Below, piece after piece: positions 1 through 13,700 of a DNA stretch of 64,000 bases. The translations under genes and the position numbers were made by a program. Position 1 is the first letter of the stretch. Every line of letters begins with the position of its first letter. The DNA comes from Taxillus chinensis. Its lineage: Eukaryota > Streptophyta > Magnoliopsida > Santalales > Loranthaceae. The notes beneath the pieces are model-generated. The model saw only the letters and a program-made list of their open reading frames with translations. It was not told the origin of the DNA and searched no databases. The stretch is from contig CM042091.1 of NCBI GenBank assembly GCA_023512835.1, positions 41,120,107 to 41,184,106 of the forward strand, written 5' to 3'.

Positions 1-160
1 GAGACCACAATACTCACAAACTTTTGGATCATGGTAATAGTGGTGTTAGCAAGGGAACTGAATCTGGCCTACTCCACCAACCGAGTCAGGCATTGGCGCC
101 CGCGCCACCTGCAGCACTGACCAGGCATGGGAAGCGAAGAGCCACGGAGCAAGGCATTGC

Positions 161-358
161 TTTTATTGGTTTTTACGGTTACTTTTATATTTTTTGGGAC
201 AATTTTGTTTAATACGAGTATTTTAAAAAAATTAAAATATAACTTATTGGATGAAAGAGAAACTAACATAGAATGAAAATAAGTTAGCTATCTCAAATTG
301 GACATCTCATATGTAGGCATCTCACCAGTTGGCATTTCACACACCTTGTGTCTCACTA
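161..358. repeat. Left copy of a ~200-bp direct repeat
   Basis: This stretch and 1244-1408 share, in order, a 'cttttattgg' start, a 'ttttgtttaat' block, an AT-rich block with 'aaaaaaattaaaatat', a 'cttattggat' block, and an end with 'tctcaccagtt' and 'tctcac'. The two copies are diverged, with small indels. They bracket about 0.9 kb of GC-rich and then AT-rich DNA. They could be a segmental duplication or the ends of a degenerate small retroelement. I see no TG/CA borders or target duplication. No gene is visible in 1-160. Confidence 0.55.
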
Positions 359-360
359 GA

Positions 361-720
361 GATGGCAATGGGGCGGGGCGGGGCAAGGCGAGTTTTGGGT
401 TGTCCCGTTCTCATCCCCCGTAACAGAAATATGCCCCATTCCCCACCCATGCCCCAGCGGGGATTAAATTTTTCGTCCGATCCCCGCCCTGCCGGGGTGG
501 GGTATCTCCGCCCATGCTTTAGTCACAGCCCAATCCAACCCACCAGCACCACCCACCCTGCAAGCCCAACACACATCCACCGACCTAACATGCCCCAGCC
601 CACCTAGCTCACAGGCACCACCCGCCCCAAGCCCAGCGCACGTCCAGCCTAGCCCAACAGCCCCAACCCACCCCGCCCACCCAGCGCGCATCCAACCCAC
701 CCAACCAAAATCCTAGCAAA
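361..720. repeat. GC-rich dispersed repeat, possible hAT-type MITE end
   Basis: It begins with 'gatggcaatggggcggggc', a motif known at the ends of many plant non-autonomous hAT-like elements. C-rich, proline-coding sequence follows to about 720. I did not find the inverted partner that a complete element needs, so this is either a truncated copy or a look-alike. The open frames here come from base composition. Confidence 0.3.
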
Positions 721-724
721 ATAT

Positions 725-790
725 AATGGTACCAGAGAGTTTTGAACCTAGGACCTCTCCCCTATCTGTGTGGCAGCAAGACCATTAGGC
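725..790 (-). repeat. tRNA-like SINE/MITE head
   Basis: Read on the minus strand this has a box-A-like 'tagcctaatggt' and, about 35 bases on, a box-B-like 'ggttcaaaact'. That is the pol III internal promoter layout of tRNA-derived SINEs. It does not fold into a full tRNA by eye and has mismatches in box B, so I treat it as a tRNA-derived repeat and not a tRNA gene. Confidence 0.35.
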
Positions 791-1243
791 TAATTTTATT
801 TTTTATTTATGCTTATGTAAATAATATATAAATAATTATTAATATTAATATTATTAATTATAATGATAATAATAATATTAATAAAGAATGCATACTTTAT
901 TTTAAAAATAAAAATAATTACAATATATATATATATTTATATTATAATAAAAACTAAATATACTATTATTATTTTAATATAAAATATAAATTAATTAGGT
1001 TCAAATTTATTTTTTAATTGATTAATAAGTTAATTTATGATTAAATGATCCAATCAAATATTATTTGACTGAAAAATATTTAATCCAATCAAATATTACT
1101 ATTTTTGATATAAAATACAAATTCATAAGTTGATTTATGATTAAATGAGACAGTCTCACAAGTGTAGCTATATATATTTTGATTAATTGGCTATGTTGTT
1201 ACTATTTTTTTATTTTGCTCAATTTTGAATAATACATTTTATG
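791..1243. other. AT-rich non-coding DNA
   Basis: This is very AT-rich DNA with a short internal duplication: 'ccaatcaaatatta' occurs near 1049 and 1084, and 'tttatgattaaatga' near 1033 and 1134. No gene, motif or element border is visible. Confidence 0.6.
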
Positions 1244-1408
1244 CTTTTATTGGTTTCTTTAACGCCTACTCTTTTTTATATTTTTTGGGGTCAATTTTGT
1301 TTAATAAGAGTATTTAAAAAAATTAAAATATATCTTATTGGATAAAATATCTGCGGGATCTCACCAGTTGAGGCATTGCACACACGTCTCTCACAAGTGT
1401 GGCTCTCA
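1244..1408. repeat. Right copy of the ~200-bp direct repeat
   Basis: This is the partner of 161-358. It lies in the part of PUS10 that would be intron 5, on the minus strand. The remaining 1409-1619 shows no coding signal and leads into the exon 5 donor site. Confidence 0.55.
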
Positions 1409-1619
1409 AGCTTCGTCTCTTGCCTTACATGTACATAGAAAGCCTATTTGTAGATATACTAAACATAGCAATAGAAAACTCTTAAAAGAAGAGGAAGTCA
1501 AACAAAAATAAGAAACCCGAGAATTAGGAAACCAATAGTCCTAAATAACATACGAAACTTCCAAGCCATGAAACTTAGACAGAAATTAATTTGTATCTAG
1601 TACAGTAAGATATATATAC

Positions 1620-1774
1620 CTTTGGAAGGAGCTCAACATTCCTAGTCAACTCATTATTAGGTGATTCAACAGAAAATATTTCAATGTTTTTGTCTACATC
1701 ACTGCTAGAAAAAGGAGAAGCCTCTGTATTAATGCCCATAGACCCAGCAACTGACTCCAAAATGTCATTGGAAC
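1620..1774 (-). CDS. PUS10: PUS10 exon 5 (GSNDILES...ELLPK)
   Basis: The acceptor is 'gtttaaatag|GTTCC' and the donor 'CCAAAG|gtatat'. The first two bases complete a Gly codon left split by exon 4. The 52 residues (252-303 of the product) are acidic and Ser/Asn-rich with no domain I recognise. They probably form a linker between the THUMP region and the catalytic domain. Placement in PUS10 rests on the in-frame join to exon 4, on strand, and on the absence of another candidate gene. It ends in phase 0, so the next exon should start a new codon off the left edge. Confidence 0.7.
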
Positions 1775-4700
1775 CTATTTAAACAAAAAAGTATAGTAAA
1801 TTGGGCCAACTCCAAAAAAACTGAAATTAAACTCACATTCAGTTACACCAAATGAACTTTGGAAATAAGAAAATTGTATAGCTCCCTCGAAAAACGTATT
1901 ATTATAACTAGAGCATAATATACTGAAAATCATTGTTTGTTGCCGTTGAAATATAAAACAAATATCATATATGGGAACCTATAACATGTAAAACAAAATA
2001 GATAACAGTAAAGTATACCAGAAATCATTTGATCCCAAATAGCTGACTTTCTTGAGGAATAAGATTACATCTTTCAGGCATATTGTGAAAATTAATATAA
2101 TACTTCATCAAGGAAAGAGAAAATGACCAACATGCCAAATATGTTTCATATTTGCAAAACATTACAACCCAGCAAGCAAAAGTTTCACTTCAAGATGAAA
2201 AGAGCATGCTAAGATTTTGGAAAACCAAGATATTAAGAAGACTTATTAAAATGTTTAGAGTGGTAAAAACAATTTACACATGATTTTCATAAATTTAGAA
2301 AAAACCTATGACAAAATACCTAAAAATATGCTCCACCGAGCTTTGAAAAAAAATATAGTTTTTATCAAATATGTGAGTTTAATAATGAATATGTATACAA
2401 GAGTTGTAATCAATGTTAGAAATTGTGGTAGATTGACAGATGGATTTCTAATTACAATAGGAATGCATCAAGGATTAACTTTGAATCTTTTACTTTTTGC
2501 AATAGTAATACACGAAATAAACAAAAATATTTATAAAGATATATCATAGTGTATGTTGTTCTTCAATGATATTGTTTTAATCGATAACACCAAATAAGGG
2601 ATTAACTAAAAATTAAAATTGTGATGACAAATTTAGAAGGATTGAAGGTTTAGATTAAGCCAATTGGAGAATAAATATATTGAGTGTAAACGAGCAAAGT
2701 GTTATTACACCAACAAAATGTTTTAAGTATCTAGGGTTGATAACTCAACGAAATGGAATTTGATAGTGATGTCAATCATACGATTAAAATTGGATTGGTT
2801 AAGTGGATGAGTGTGACAGTTGTATTGTGTTCAATACAAGAGGATTGTTAAACCTTCTTTGTTATATTGAACAGAGGATTAAACTAACAAGAAAAAAATA
2901 CACAAAAGCTCAATGTTGCTAAAATGCAAATATTAAAATAAATGTGTAATAAGATATGGACAAGATTCAAAATAAAAATATTTTTCGTATTGTATTACTT
3001 ACGTTGGTATACTAATTTAGGACATAGGTCAATAGATGCACTTGTTGGATGGAATTAGTAATAAAAGATTTGAAATTGATAAATTTAGAAGAAATAACAA
3101 TGACATGACAGATATGAATGTTTGAAAGAGAATAATCTGTGTTTTGGATCAAATATAAAAAATTTGTTATTCTTAGTTTATATAGCCGACTCCATATTAT
3201 TGGTATTAAGTTTATTGATGTTTTTCCTTTATTAGAAGCCTTTCTATAGGAAACTATTAAGTTGTGAATAGATTAGTAAAAGTCAATTTCAAATCCATTA
3301 AATTAGAAGACACACCATCTCTAGAAGAGACAGTTTGATTGATTGATGCAGAAGAAAGCTACAGGGATGTTATGCTTGAACCACAAAACATGGACAGTTC
3401 AGACCTAGTAGCAAAAACAGAATCAGGAGAAAGCAAAGAACGATATGCCTAAGCAATAACCAGCAGATAAAATCGGTGGAAGAAAAATAAAGGTAATCTT
3501 TGGTGCACCTATTGCAAGAAACCAAGGCATACCAAAGAGCAATTGTATACCAACTCTTGCCAAAGACTATATGAACCCCACATCTCAGCCCTTCCACACA
3601 AACCTCAACCTAATAACAAGAAAATTGTAGTGGCCAATGGACCTTTGGCTATTGTTTCAGGTTTCAAAGAATTACATCACATTTATGCTTTTATCCATAA
3701 AAATGTGTTCCGCGTACAAAAACTGCCAGTCAGCCTAGTCTCCATTCAAAAGGTTGCCCAAGATCTTAAATGTAATGCTTCTGTTGTGTTTTCCAGGACC
3801 AGGACAAGTCTCCATACAAAAACTGCCAGTCAGCATAGTCTCCATTCAAAAGCTTACCCATGATCTAGTGGAAGTCCTAAAGAAAGGGTGGGAAACTTCC
3901 CTAAATGACAACCCAGCAGACAGGCCATGCTTGCCCCATGAGTTTTGCTGCAGATTGCCATCAATTCACTTTTAGCCAATTTCACTCGCAAGCCTGAAAG
4001 AGCATCAAGGGAAAAGAGCACTGCCCAGAGGTTAATGATACTTCCTGCCTCTACATGACAAATCCCCCAAAGATTATTGGGGGAAAGATCTGGCAGCTCT
4101 TGGCCCACCTCCAAACAAAACCCCCCAAAGATTATTGGCTACAGCCGTCTCCACCATCTTGCTAAAGACTTCCATTACAAAAAGGAAGAGGAAGCGGGAG
4201 AGGAGGTTCCTTGCTGCAACCCCTTAAAGGCTCTAAAAAAAGGGGTAGGCCCCCTATTAATGAAAACTGAAAAGCGGCCAGTGGAGATACAATGATGGAT
4301 CCACTGCACCTCTTTCCCCAAAACCCATTGATGCAAGACCATCAGCAGGAATTCCCGATACACGCTGTCATAGGCTTTCTCCATATCTAGCTTACAGACT
4401 AGGCCTCCTTCCCAGTGCTTTCTAAGCTGATCAACCACTTCATTTTCTATCAACAATGCATCCAGAATCTGTTGGGCCCCCACAAAAGCATGCTGAGAGG
4501 ACCGAATCAACTGATCAAAAACCACTCTAAGCCTGTTCACAAGAACCTTAGCAAGCAGCTTATATAAACTACTTACCAAGCTAATAGCTCGAAACACAAG
4601 AAACCCCCCCGAATTTTGGGGCTCAGAACAAGGAATGTTGTGTTGAGGCTGGAGATGAATTTTCCATTAGCATGAAACTCCTGAAAACAGTGGAGAACTT

Positions 4701-7700
4701 TTGAAGTAAACCACACAAGCCTGCACAATCTCGTCCACATCAAAAGGCTTCTCAAGAGTCTGCATCCATCCTAGACAAATTCCTCAAGTCAAGACCCTCA
4801 CAACACAGCCTCCATTGATGCCTTTTGGTATATAAATCCTTATAGTAGTCCGCCACTGCCACTTTCAAGTCCTCCCATGCATTGACAACCTGGCCCCCCA
4901 ACCTTCATGGAGTCTACAATATTTATCCAACAATGGGTATAGGCCATAGAACGGAAGAACTTTGTATTTTTATCACCTTCTTAGTGCCAGAGCACTCAGG
5001 ATTTTTGCCAGCATAAGGCCAACTCCGCTTTAATGAATGTTAAAAACTTGGGCTGAAGAAGAGACTGGCAAAGCATTTTGAGATAAAGGAACTAGGAAAA
5101 CTAATCATGGTTCAAAAATACGAGCTGAAGTGGCGCCTTGAGGTGGCAAGGCACCGCCTAGGACATCTGGTGTCTTGGAACGGGCACCCTAAATATTGTC
5201 CTAGTCAACACCCATTGAAGCACGATTCATTTAAAAGAAAAAACAAAACTCTTCCTTTCCTTCATAGTCCGCACTCCCTTCTCCAACAGCCACTGCTAGG
5301 ATAGGAGAAAAGACTTCAATCGAACCCACGTCATGCCGCATCATTGTTGCCAGCATTGCTGCACCCATGTCATGTCGAGTGTCGCTGGTCATGACTGCTT
5401 CGATCGAATTGCGTCATCATCACTTGCTGGCCAAAAAATGCATCAAAGTGATCTAAGTCTCAAGCTCTTGCATCACTAATGTAAGTTGATGAGTTATTTT
5501 TAGTTTTTATATATAATATTGAAACAGAAGATGATGTGACATTGAGGTATATATGGTTTAGGCATTTGGTTATATTTTTTTTTACTATTTTCAATATAGA
5601 GATCATTTAATAACTCGAATTCTTCACCCAATACAAATATGACTTTTGTAACTGGAATTTTTTTAAAATATTTTTAAGTATGCCCTATTTTTCTCACCGC
5701 TTATCTATTTTTCTTCATTTTTTTATAACCAGAAAAATACCCCACGCCAACATCCGAGCCAACAACCCTTGGATGGGGCCAAAACCCCAGGGTGGGCCTC
5801 CCCTTTCATCTCCACCAACCCACGGGTAAAAGCCAAGCTATACACATGACCCCATGGAGACTTGACGTGCGACTAGGAGGTCGTTCGCGGCTGTCCAAAC
5901 TGTTAGGCCAACCTCGGCGAGCTTTTCTTCAATTTTAATATATATGTGCTTTTTTCTAGCTTGTTAATATTTTTTCTTTAAGTTTTTTCAATTATGTTTT
6001 TTTAGAATGGTGGTTGAGAGGATTTTTTATTTTTAATATAAACTTTTATTTTATATAGTTAAAAGAATCCACCTCAATGGGATAAGAATACAAAATTCAA
6101 AAAAAAAAACAATGAAAATGAACATGAGATAGATGAATTGTCTATTAAAGAAGATAATAAACCATTTTGGAATGTAACTTTTGACCATTAGACACAGACA
6201 ACACATATTTAATGAAGATTATTTGAGTTATTTTGTGTTATTGGATATTTGGATTTGTTGGATAACTATGGAGACTTAATTAAGTAATTTAGTGAGACTT
6301 CATTTGATATTTTAGTATGGTTTCATTCATTTTAATTTTTTTTTCCTTTTTTGTCATTCACCGTTGAGGCACCGCCTCACTGTATGACCTAGGGCCCAAA
6401 CCGTTAGGCCTCTCACACTTTTGAACCTTGAAACTGATTACATATTGTACACTAGAAATCATCAAATCTCAGCAAAAGTACAGAACTGATTTATTGGCTA
6501 AAACAGGGAAGATTTGTATGTGAGCTGTTCTCACCCCAATGGATCCAAACCAAGAGTTAGGAGAAGCTAAAGAAGAATCAAATATTGATAAAAGGATGAA
6601 CCAAAGGTTGGTTGGCAGACTCATTTAACTTGCTCTCACTTGGCTAAAAAACACATGATTAGCTGATTGATGTTGACAAAGAGAATCTCATATTCAAGCT
6701 GCTTACAAAGCACTGCATTATTTGAAAAGGAATCCAGGGAAAGGAATACTATTAAAGAAGAACAAGTCTTTAGAAGCCTATCCCAACGCTGATTATGGAC
6801 CTAGTAGATAGAAGATCAATCATACTACACTTTTCTTGAGGTAACTTTGCAAAAAGTAGGATGTGGTGACAAGGTCATCTGCCAAATTGGAATTCAGGGC
6901 AATGGCCCAAGGGTTATGTGAACTGCTCTGGCTGAAAATCATTCTAGAGGTTTAAGGAGTCAAATTGAAAGGTACCATGAAGTTCTAGTGATAATAAGTA
7001 TGATATCAAATTATCAATATTACTAATAATCGTATACAACATGATAGGCCAGAGTGCATTCAAATTGACAAACACTTCATCAGAGAAAAATAGGAGAAGG
7101 ATCAATGTGTATGTCCTACATTGAACATTCCACCAGGTGGCCAACTAGCTGATCTTCTAACAAAGGAATGAATAGTTGAAGCTTCAATGATCTTATATTC
7201 AAGCTGGGAGTCAAAGACATTGTGTTGGGGGAGGGGCTGTGGCATGATGGGGAGTGTAAATGAGTTGTAACTAAGTTGTGAATAGATTAGGAAAGTCAGT
7301 TTCAAATCCCTAAACTTGTGGGATTAAAATTGAATTACTTCCTATTTTCCCTCTTGCAGTCTGCTATATAACACCATGTATTATCAATCAAGGAATTAGA
7401 CGAGAAATCAAGAATCTTCACTATATATTTTTCCAGGCACAATAAAATAACAGAGGAAAATTAAAAAAAACTAATCATGCCTGTTTTTCTTCTTTTGGAA
7501 CCCTGATTTGCATCTGAAGAATTTTGAGCCTTTATTGGTGCTCTGTTGTGGGTGTACGTCAAACGGATGCGCAAAGATCCCGGACCAGATTTAACACCCT
7601 ATAAAACATAAAGTTTAATTGAGCAAGGCCAAAATCCTTTGGTAATGTTAAGCAAATTGGAGGATAATGATATCCATACATCCAAAGTAAAAGCTCTCCA

Positions 7701-10700
7701 TCAATTGAAATTTAATAGAGAATATGACAGCATTTTAATAGGTTCTCAATCACCAATTTAGTTAACCAAGGATGTCAACTCTAACCTGAACTGGTAAATT
7801 TTCAGTAGCTTACTACTTCTCTTGTTCATTGTCACATCAGTCAACACTAGAGCTTTTTTTAGAAAAATAATAAGTAACTAATTTTATTAAATTGCCCACT
7901 CACTATAAGGTTGTAGCATTTTATCATGATCTTTACGATTTCAACATTTGTATTGACACTACTAGGATGAAAAAGGCATTACCAGTAACTTTTCAAGGGC
8001 ATTTGCTATAGATAGCTTCAAGGTGTCCTTTGCAGAGATTGGTTCAGGAAGAAACTTCTCTTGAAACCAAATTTCAGATGCATACTTCCCTTTTACATAT
8101 GACCTGTAAAATATAATGGCTTAGTTTGATAATATTGTGCTTTTAGAAGAAGCTACTTTTAGTTATGCTGAAAAAATAAGCTACCGTAAAAATAAACGGA
8201 TAAATGTTTGATAAAATATAATTTTAAAAATATTTTAACTTTTAAAGGCAGTTAATAAGTATTTAATAAATTAAAAACGAAAATGCTATAAAAATATAAA
8301 AGACATAAATATCTTTTTTATTTTATAATAATTTTAAAAAAAAAAACTACCTCTCTCCCCTCCCCACCTCCCGCCGCCCCCTATTAGTTATAGCAAATTA
8401 TTAAAATGTGAAATTATTATAATTCAAAAGTTTAAATCATAAAAAATTAAAATAATAGTTCTAAACGTAATTGTCAAATACTTAGAAATTTAGAATAAAT
8501 CTAAACATCATGAGTCCCTTCTTGAACCTTCACACTTCATGAATTACAAATATCTAATAGCCTAAAAAATACAGTCAAACATATCTTAGCTAATAATATA
8601 CATATATTAAATACATAAAATAAAAACCTACAGCCTACGATAGTGAGAGGCAGAGAGAAGATAGACAGTAGAAGGAAAAAAAAACAGACCACAAAAAAAT
8701 GTTGGGTAGGAAAAAAAAAGTAGACGCGGCCCTCATCTTCGACCAATCAAATTGAATCGAGCACGAATTCGAAACAAGGATGGAATAAGGCCGTCATGTC
8801 ATGAGCCTGTAATGATTGGGGCTAGATCCACAAAAAGAAGATGAACGAGGAGAGGATGCTTGTCTTGCAAGTTATAGCTTGCAGCACAAAAAAAAACGAA
8901 CAAGGGATACAAACAAGGCAAAAAAGAGAGAAGAGGGAAAAAAGAAAAGAAAAGAAGAAACAAAGAAGAAAACGATTGGAGGATCATCGCTGACACTAGA
9001 GTTTGTTGTCACTGAGACTAGGGTTCACTATTGCTGAAACTGCATTCGTCGCTGCGATATCAATTCTCTCCGCTTTTTGTTTTATATTTATGGCTGTCTT
9101 GTTTCCTCAAGGTGCACATTGAACCTAGAGAAAAAGTGCCAAAAAGCACACTTAGCTGCACTTAGCGGACGTCGCCTCACCTATGACGAAACAGGGCACA
9201 GACCTTGCACTCGCCTGAGCCTAGCTCCTAGGCGCAACTTAAGCACGCCTTTAACAACTATGAACCCAGCTCAACTAGCACAACCCCAAGCTCAAACAGC
9301 ATGATCCCCGTCCATCTAGCCCGACAGCACCAATTGTCTCAAATGATTAGCCATTCAATCCAACATAGAAGAGGAGCAGAGGGGGACCAATCGGTTGAAA
9401 CAAAGGTCCAAGAGACCGATTGGTTGACCCACCAAAGCACTACACCCATCCTATTGAGCAGATCTCCTCAATCAACCCGACCAATCCTTGCCGATCCAGC
9501 AATCTAATTTAACAACAGAGGAGCCAAATGACCAAGGAGGATGCCAAAAGACTAGGGGAGCGCCGTCACGAATGAAATCATACCAAAAGCAATTTGTGAC
9601 CACCAAACGTCGTATCCCAAAACAAATGAAGCAACACGGCCCTGGCAGCACAAAGACAAAAGACACTACCGTCAAGAACCAGTGTCAGCAGAGGAGAATT
9701 GTTGGAACCAAACACCATAGCAAGGTGAGGAGGACAGCCGAAAATCATCACCCCGATCGCCATAGCATTTTTTGGGTCCAATGCCCAATCGAACCCATCA
9801 ACTATCACTCCCAAATGGTGATTTTCATAAAGAACACCCCTAAAACTCCATTTCTTGCACAAATCTACCCAAATAAGGGTCTCCCAACCTCTCCTAGCCA
9901 TATTAGACTACGAAACAACCCAAGAATCACAGTATCATGTTTTTCCCAAAACCCTAGTTACCTATTTTTCCCAATATACATGCATGTGGTGAAGAACACT
10001 TCTCAAATAAAAACTTTATAGCATTAACCCAAGAAATCAACAACATATGGACAATAAGAGTTTGAGAGTTCAATTCCTACCTCGAAGTTGGTTGGATTTG
10101 GTCTTTGGTCTGGAGATGCCAATTCCTCTTCTTCCCCCTTTGTAGGCCCTAGCCCTCTCTCTCTCTTTACGCAGCAGCCAAGAACTCAATTAGGATTTCT
10201 TTTTCTTTCCTCCCCTTATATATTTTCTGCACTTAATCAATTAAAATATCCAAAATACCCTCTCGGGACTCTGACCCCAAATCAAGTCCATTTACTGTCA
10301 AAACACTCCATTTGACTAGCCAAGTGTCACCTATATATTTTCATCCCCAAATAATAACTCATATACAATGTCAACCGACAAATGATATTGTGGATTTTAA
10401 CCCTCCATATTTAGACAATCCTAAAGGTCAGAAATACCCCTTTTGTGACTGTAAAGAGCCTGATAGATTGAATTTTTTTTAATCATCTTTTAATATTTAT
10501 CCTATTTATGACTTCATCTCTTATCATTGTTTGACATAGAAACCCGTGTTTGGATTGATTCTTGAAAATAGCTGAACAGCGATATGGTTGTCGATACGAG
10601 TGATAAGACAGTACTTCAACCCAATTCAGAATTAGGGCCCTAAAAGACTAAATTGTGTGGATTGTTGAGTATTTTGATTGACTTAGTGTAACAACTGTTA

Positions 10701-13700
10701 TTTGAGTATGAGTATATCTAGATAATGATATAATCAACAATACAAGTTTTTGATCATAATTGGATTAATCTTGGAGTTCCTAATTATTATTTTGGTGATT
10801 TTATAAATTAAAGAATGGGCAAAAATATAAATAGAAGGAGAGAGAAAAAGGCATCCACCTCACGTATGCTTGTTCTACCGTTTGGTGAGTAGTGTGAGAG
10901 GAGGAGCAAGATCAAAAGCTTTTGGACGTTCCAACCTTCGTGAATCATTTTCCAGATAGGTGTTCCTTCGATTTAACATCCTTTAATTAGCTTAACATGC
11001 ATGACATTGGGTACAAATTATGAGATTAGCATGAATCCGAGGTTTTTGGAGAGAGCATACAACTTTGAATTTTAGGTTACCTTGTAGCCTAATGTGATTA
11101 TGGCTAGAAAGAATTCAAAACTCATTTCATGGATAGATTTATGCTTATAAATGCAAATTTAGGGGTATTGGATAGAAATTGTCGAGTACAGGAGACTACA
11201 ATCGCATAGTGACTGAATGGGACATCCAATCAATATTGTCAACTTAAGTGGTCGTTGTCATCAAACTTGGTCAACATGATCTATCAGCATAGTCGTCGTG
11301 GTCAAGTTAGTCGAGGTAGTGTGGTTAGGAGTGTGCATCTACCCGCCCAACCCGCTCTATCCACCCGATCCAACCCGAACCTACCCGCTACCCGCGAATA
11401 AAAATTATATATATGAGTGGGTCAGTTGAAAATTTTATTTTCTTATGGGTTGGATCGGTTGGTGGGTGAAAATGCTCAAATCCGCTATTAATCCGACTTA
11501 CTACACCCCATTATAAAAATAAAGTAAACTTCATCATCTATCTATTAGACATTAGTTTATTATTATCTCTCACATTGCGAGAGGTGAGAGCTATGCGGCG
11601 CAATGCCTATGATTGTGAGTTTGTGATGTTGTGATTCATAAATCTAACATATTTCATCATATGTAATTATAAATACTTAGTGAATAAAATAATATACTTT
11701 TAATTATAATTATTTTATAGTTTATACGTTCAATTTTTTTAGCATATGTCATCTAATTATATATCGATAAATGGCGGTTGACACCCGCTCAACCCGCCAT
11801 ACCCGTCGGTTAGTACCCTCCAAAAAATTAATAAATCCGTCGATTATTGAAGTTGATGGGTCGGTTGAAAGGTAAAAGAATTAGTCACCGCTAAGGACGG
11901 GTCGATTGATAATTTAGCCTTTCACCCGACCCTACTCGACCCATGCACACCCCTAAGTGTGGTCGAGTTTGGTCAACCTAATTGAGTTGTAGTGTGATCA
12001 ACCTCGACCAACTAGTGTTGTCAACATCGACCCGTTAATGTTTCCATCATATTTTTGGGCTTCAATCAATCAAGGGTGGTCAATTAAAAACTGCCTTATT
12101 CAGTCAACCAATAGTGTTTCATGGTTTGGATTCTTTAAAACCATGAAATAAATCTTTACACCATTATATGGCACTGGATATTATTATTTACTTGGCATAA
12201 AATGTTATATGATGTAAATACTATTATAGGTTGAGCAGTATAGTCAAAAGCGCTCATTCCAGCACTTAAGCGCATGAAGCGCAGCACTAGGGACGTCCAT
12301 CGCCTGAGAGGGGGCAAGGCGTTGCCTTTAGTAAAGTGTGTGCCTTGTTGCACTTCGTGCGCCTTTTGTCAACGCAAGACGTGTATGCCTCACTCGCATT
12401 TGTAATATTTAAAAAATTAAATATAATTGCACGACGCCATAAGATCACGCAACATCATACAAGACAATCTCTTCCTTCATCGATGCAAACTCTGCTAGAC
12501 AACGATAGAAGACCTCATGATGACGTAAGACCTCTACTCGATGATTGATCGTTGACAGAACACCTCGCAATGACATCGACCTCAATAGACAAGAGAAGCC
12601 TACCTCCATCAATGCGATAAGGCAAAGGTTGCCAAACAAGACGACATCCATCGACAATGACCTCGACAAACCTCAATGACCTCAACAAATGACCTTGACC
12701 TCGATTAGGGGTATAAAACAGGCCAATCCAGCCTAGCCCAGCACGCATGTTAAACAAATTGGGCAAAGCTTGGCCCGGCCTGGCCTGCAGCGATCCACGT
12801 GAGCCCACGAGCTGGCCCGTATTTTTGATTTATTTTTTTAATTAGTATTTTAAAAAAATTAAAATTAATCAATATAATTTTATCAAACCAATATTATTTT
12901 AATTTTGTTTTATAATTATTCGTATATAAAATCTAATTACTCAATTAAAATTATATAATATATGTTTTAAATTTTAAAGTATTTAGAGATAAAAAATAAA
13001 AAAAGCCCGCGGGCCAACCCGCAACCCGCACAGGCCAGGCCTAAATAGGACGGGCCTAAACGGGCCAACTCGTTTAGGCCCGCATTATAAACAGACCGCG
13101 CTTTGATCAACCTGGACCGCCCCAAGCCCGCAGCTTGGCCGACAGGCTTGAGCCCATTTTACACCCCTAACCTCGATAACCTCGACCTCGACCTCGTCGA
13201 CAACGACCTCTTCCTCCGTCAATGCAACCTCTGCTCTTGTTTCTTACCTCTTTTTCGGTGCATTGACAGGTGCTCATACTCAACAAATGTTAAACTTTGT
13301 AGTCTACAAGATATTGTTATATTAAATAATAAAATTATTTCGGTAAGTTTTATTCTTTCAAGCTCTCAACAACCCAGTATTGGAATCTACAATATTAAAT
13401 AATAAAATCATAATTGTTGTAGATATTAACATATAAATATGTGTATGGATGCTAAAAGTCAAAGCAAATATACATTATCATCAAGCCATTCTATTAGTTC
13501 ATTAAATATGAATAATATATATATATATTTCTTCTAGAACACATGCTTCACTTCATTGAAGTGAGCACTTTTTTTGCATTTTGTGTTTAAAACAACAAAA
13601 TACCCTTTGTGCTTTAAGTGCACCTAGTGTTTTTGACAACCTTTGGTTGAAACTCTTTTAAATATTTATGGGCATTAGTGGCATTTTGCTAGTTTGAAGA

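Noticed and set aside
464..700. Gly/Trp/Cys-rich open frame on the minus strand and Pro-rich frame on the plus strand
   Set aside because: Produced by a C-rich repeat; no domain, and both strands are open for the same compositional reason.
725..790. Candidate tRNA gene
   Set aside because: Has box-A and box-B-like words but no clear cloverleaf or anticodon arm; described as a tRNA-derived repeat instead.
9488..10021. 177-residue plus-strand open frame in intron 2
   Set aside because: No recognisable motif, lies in LTR-like intron DNA, antisense to the gene, and overlaps an open frame on the other strand.
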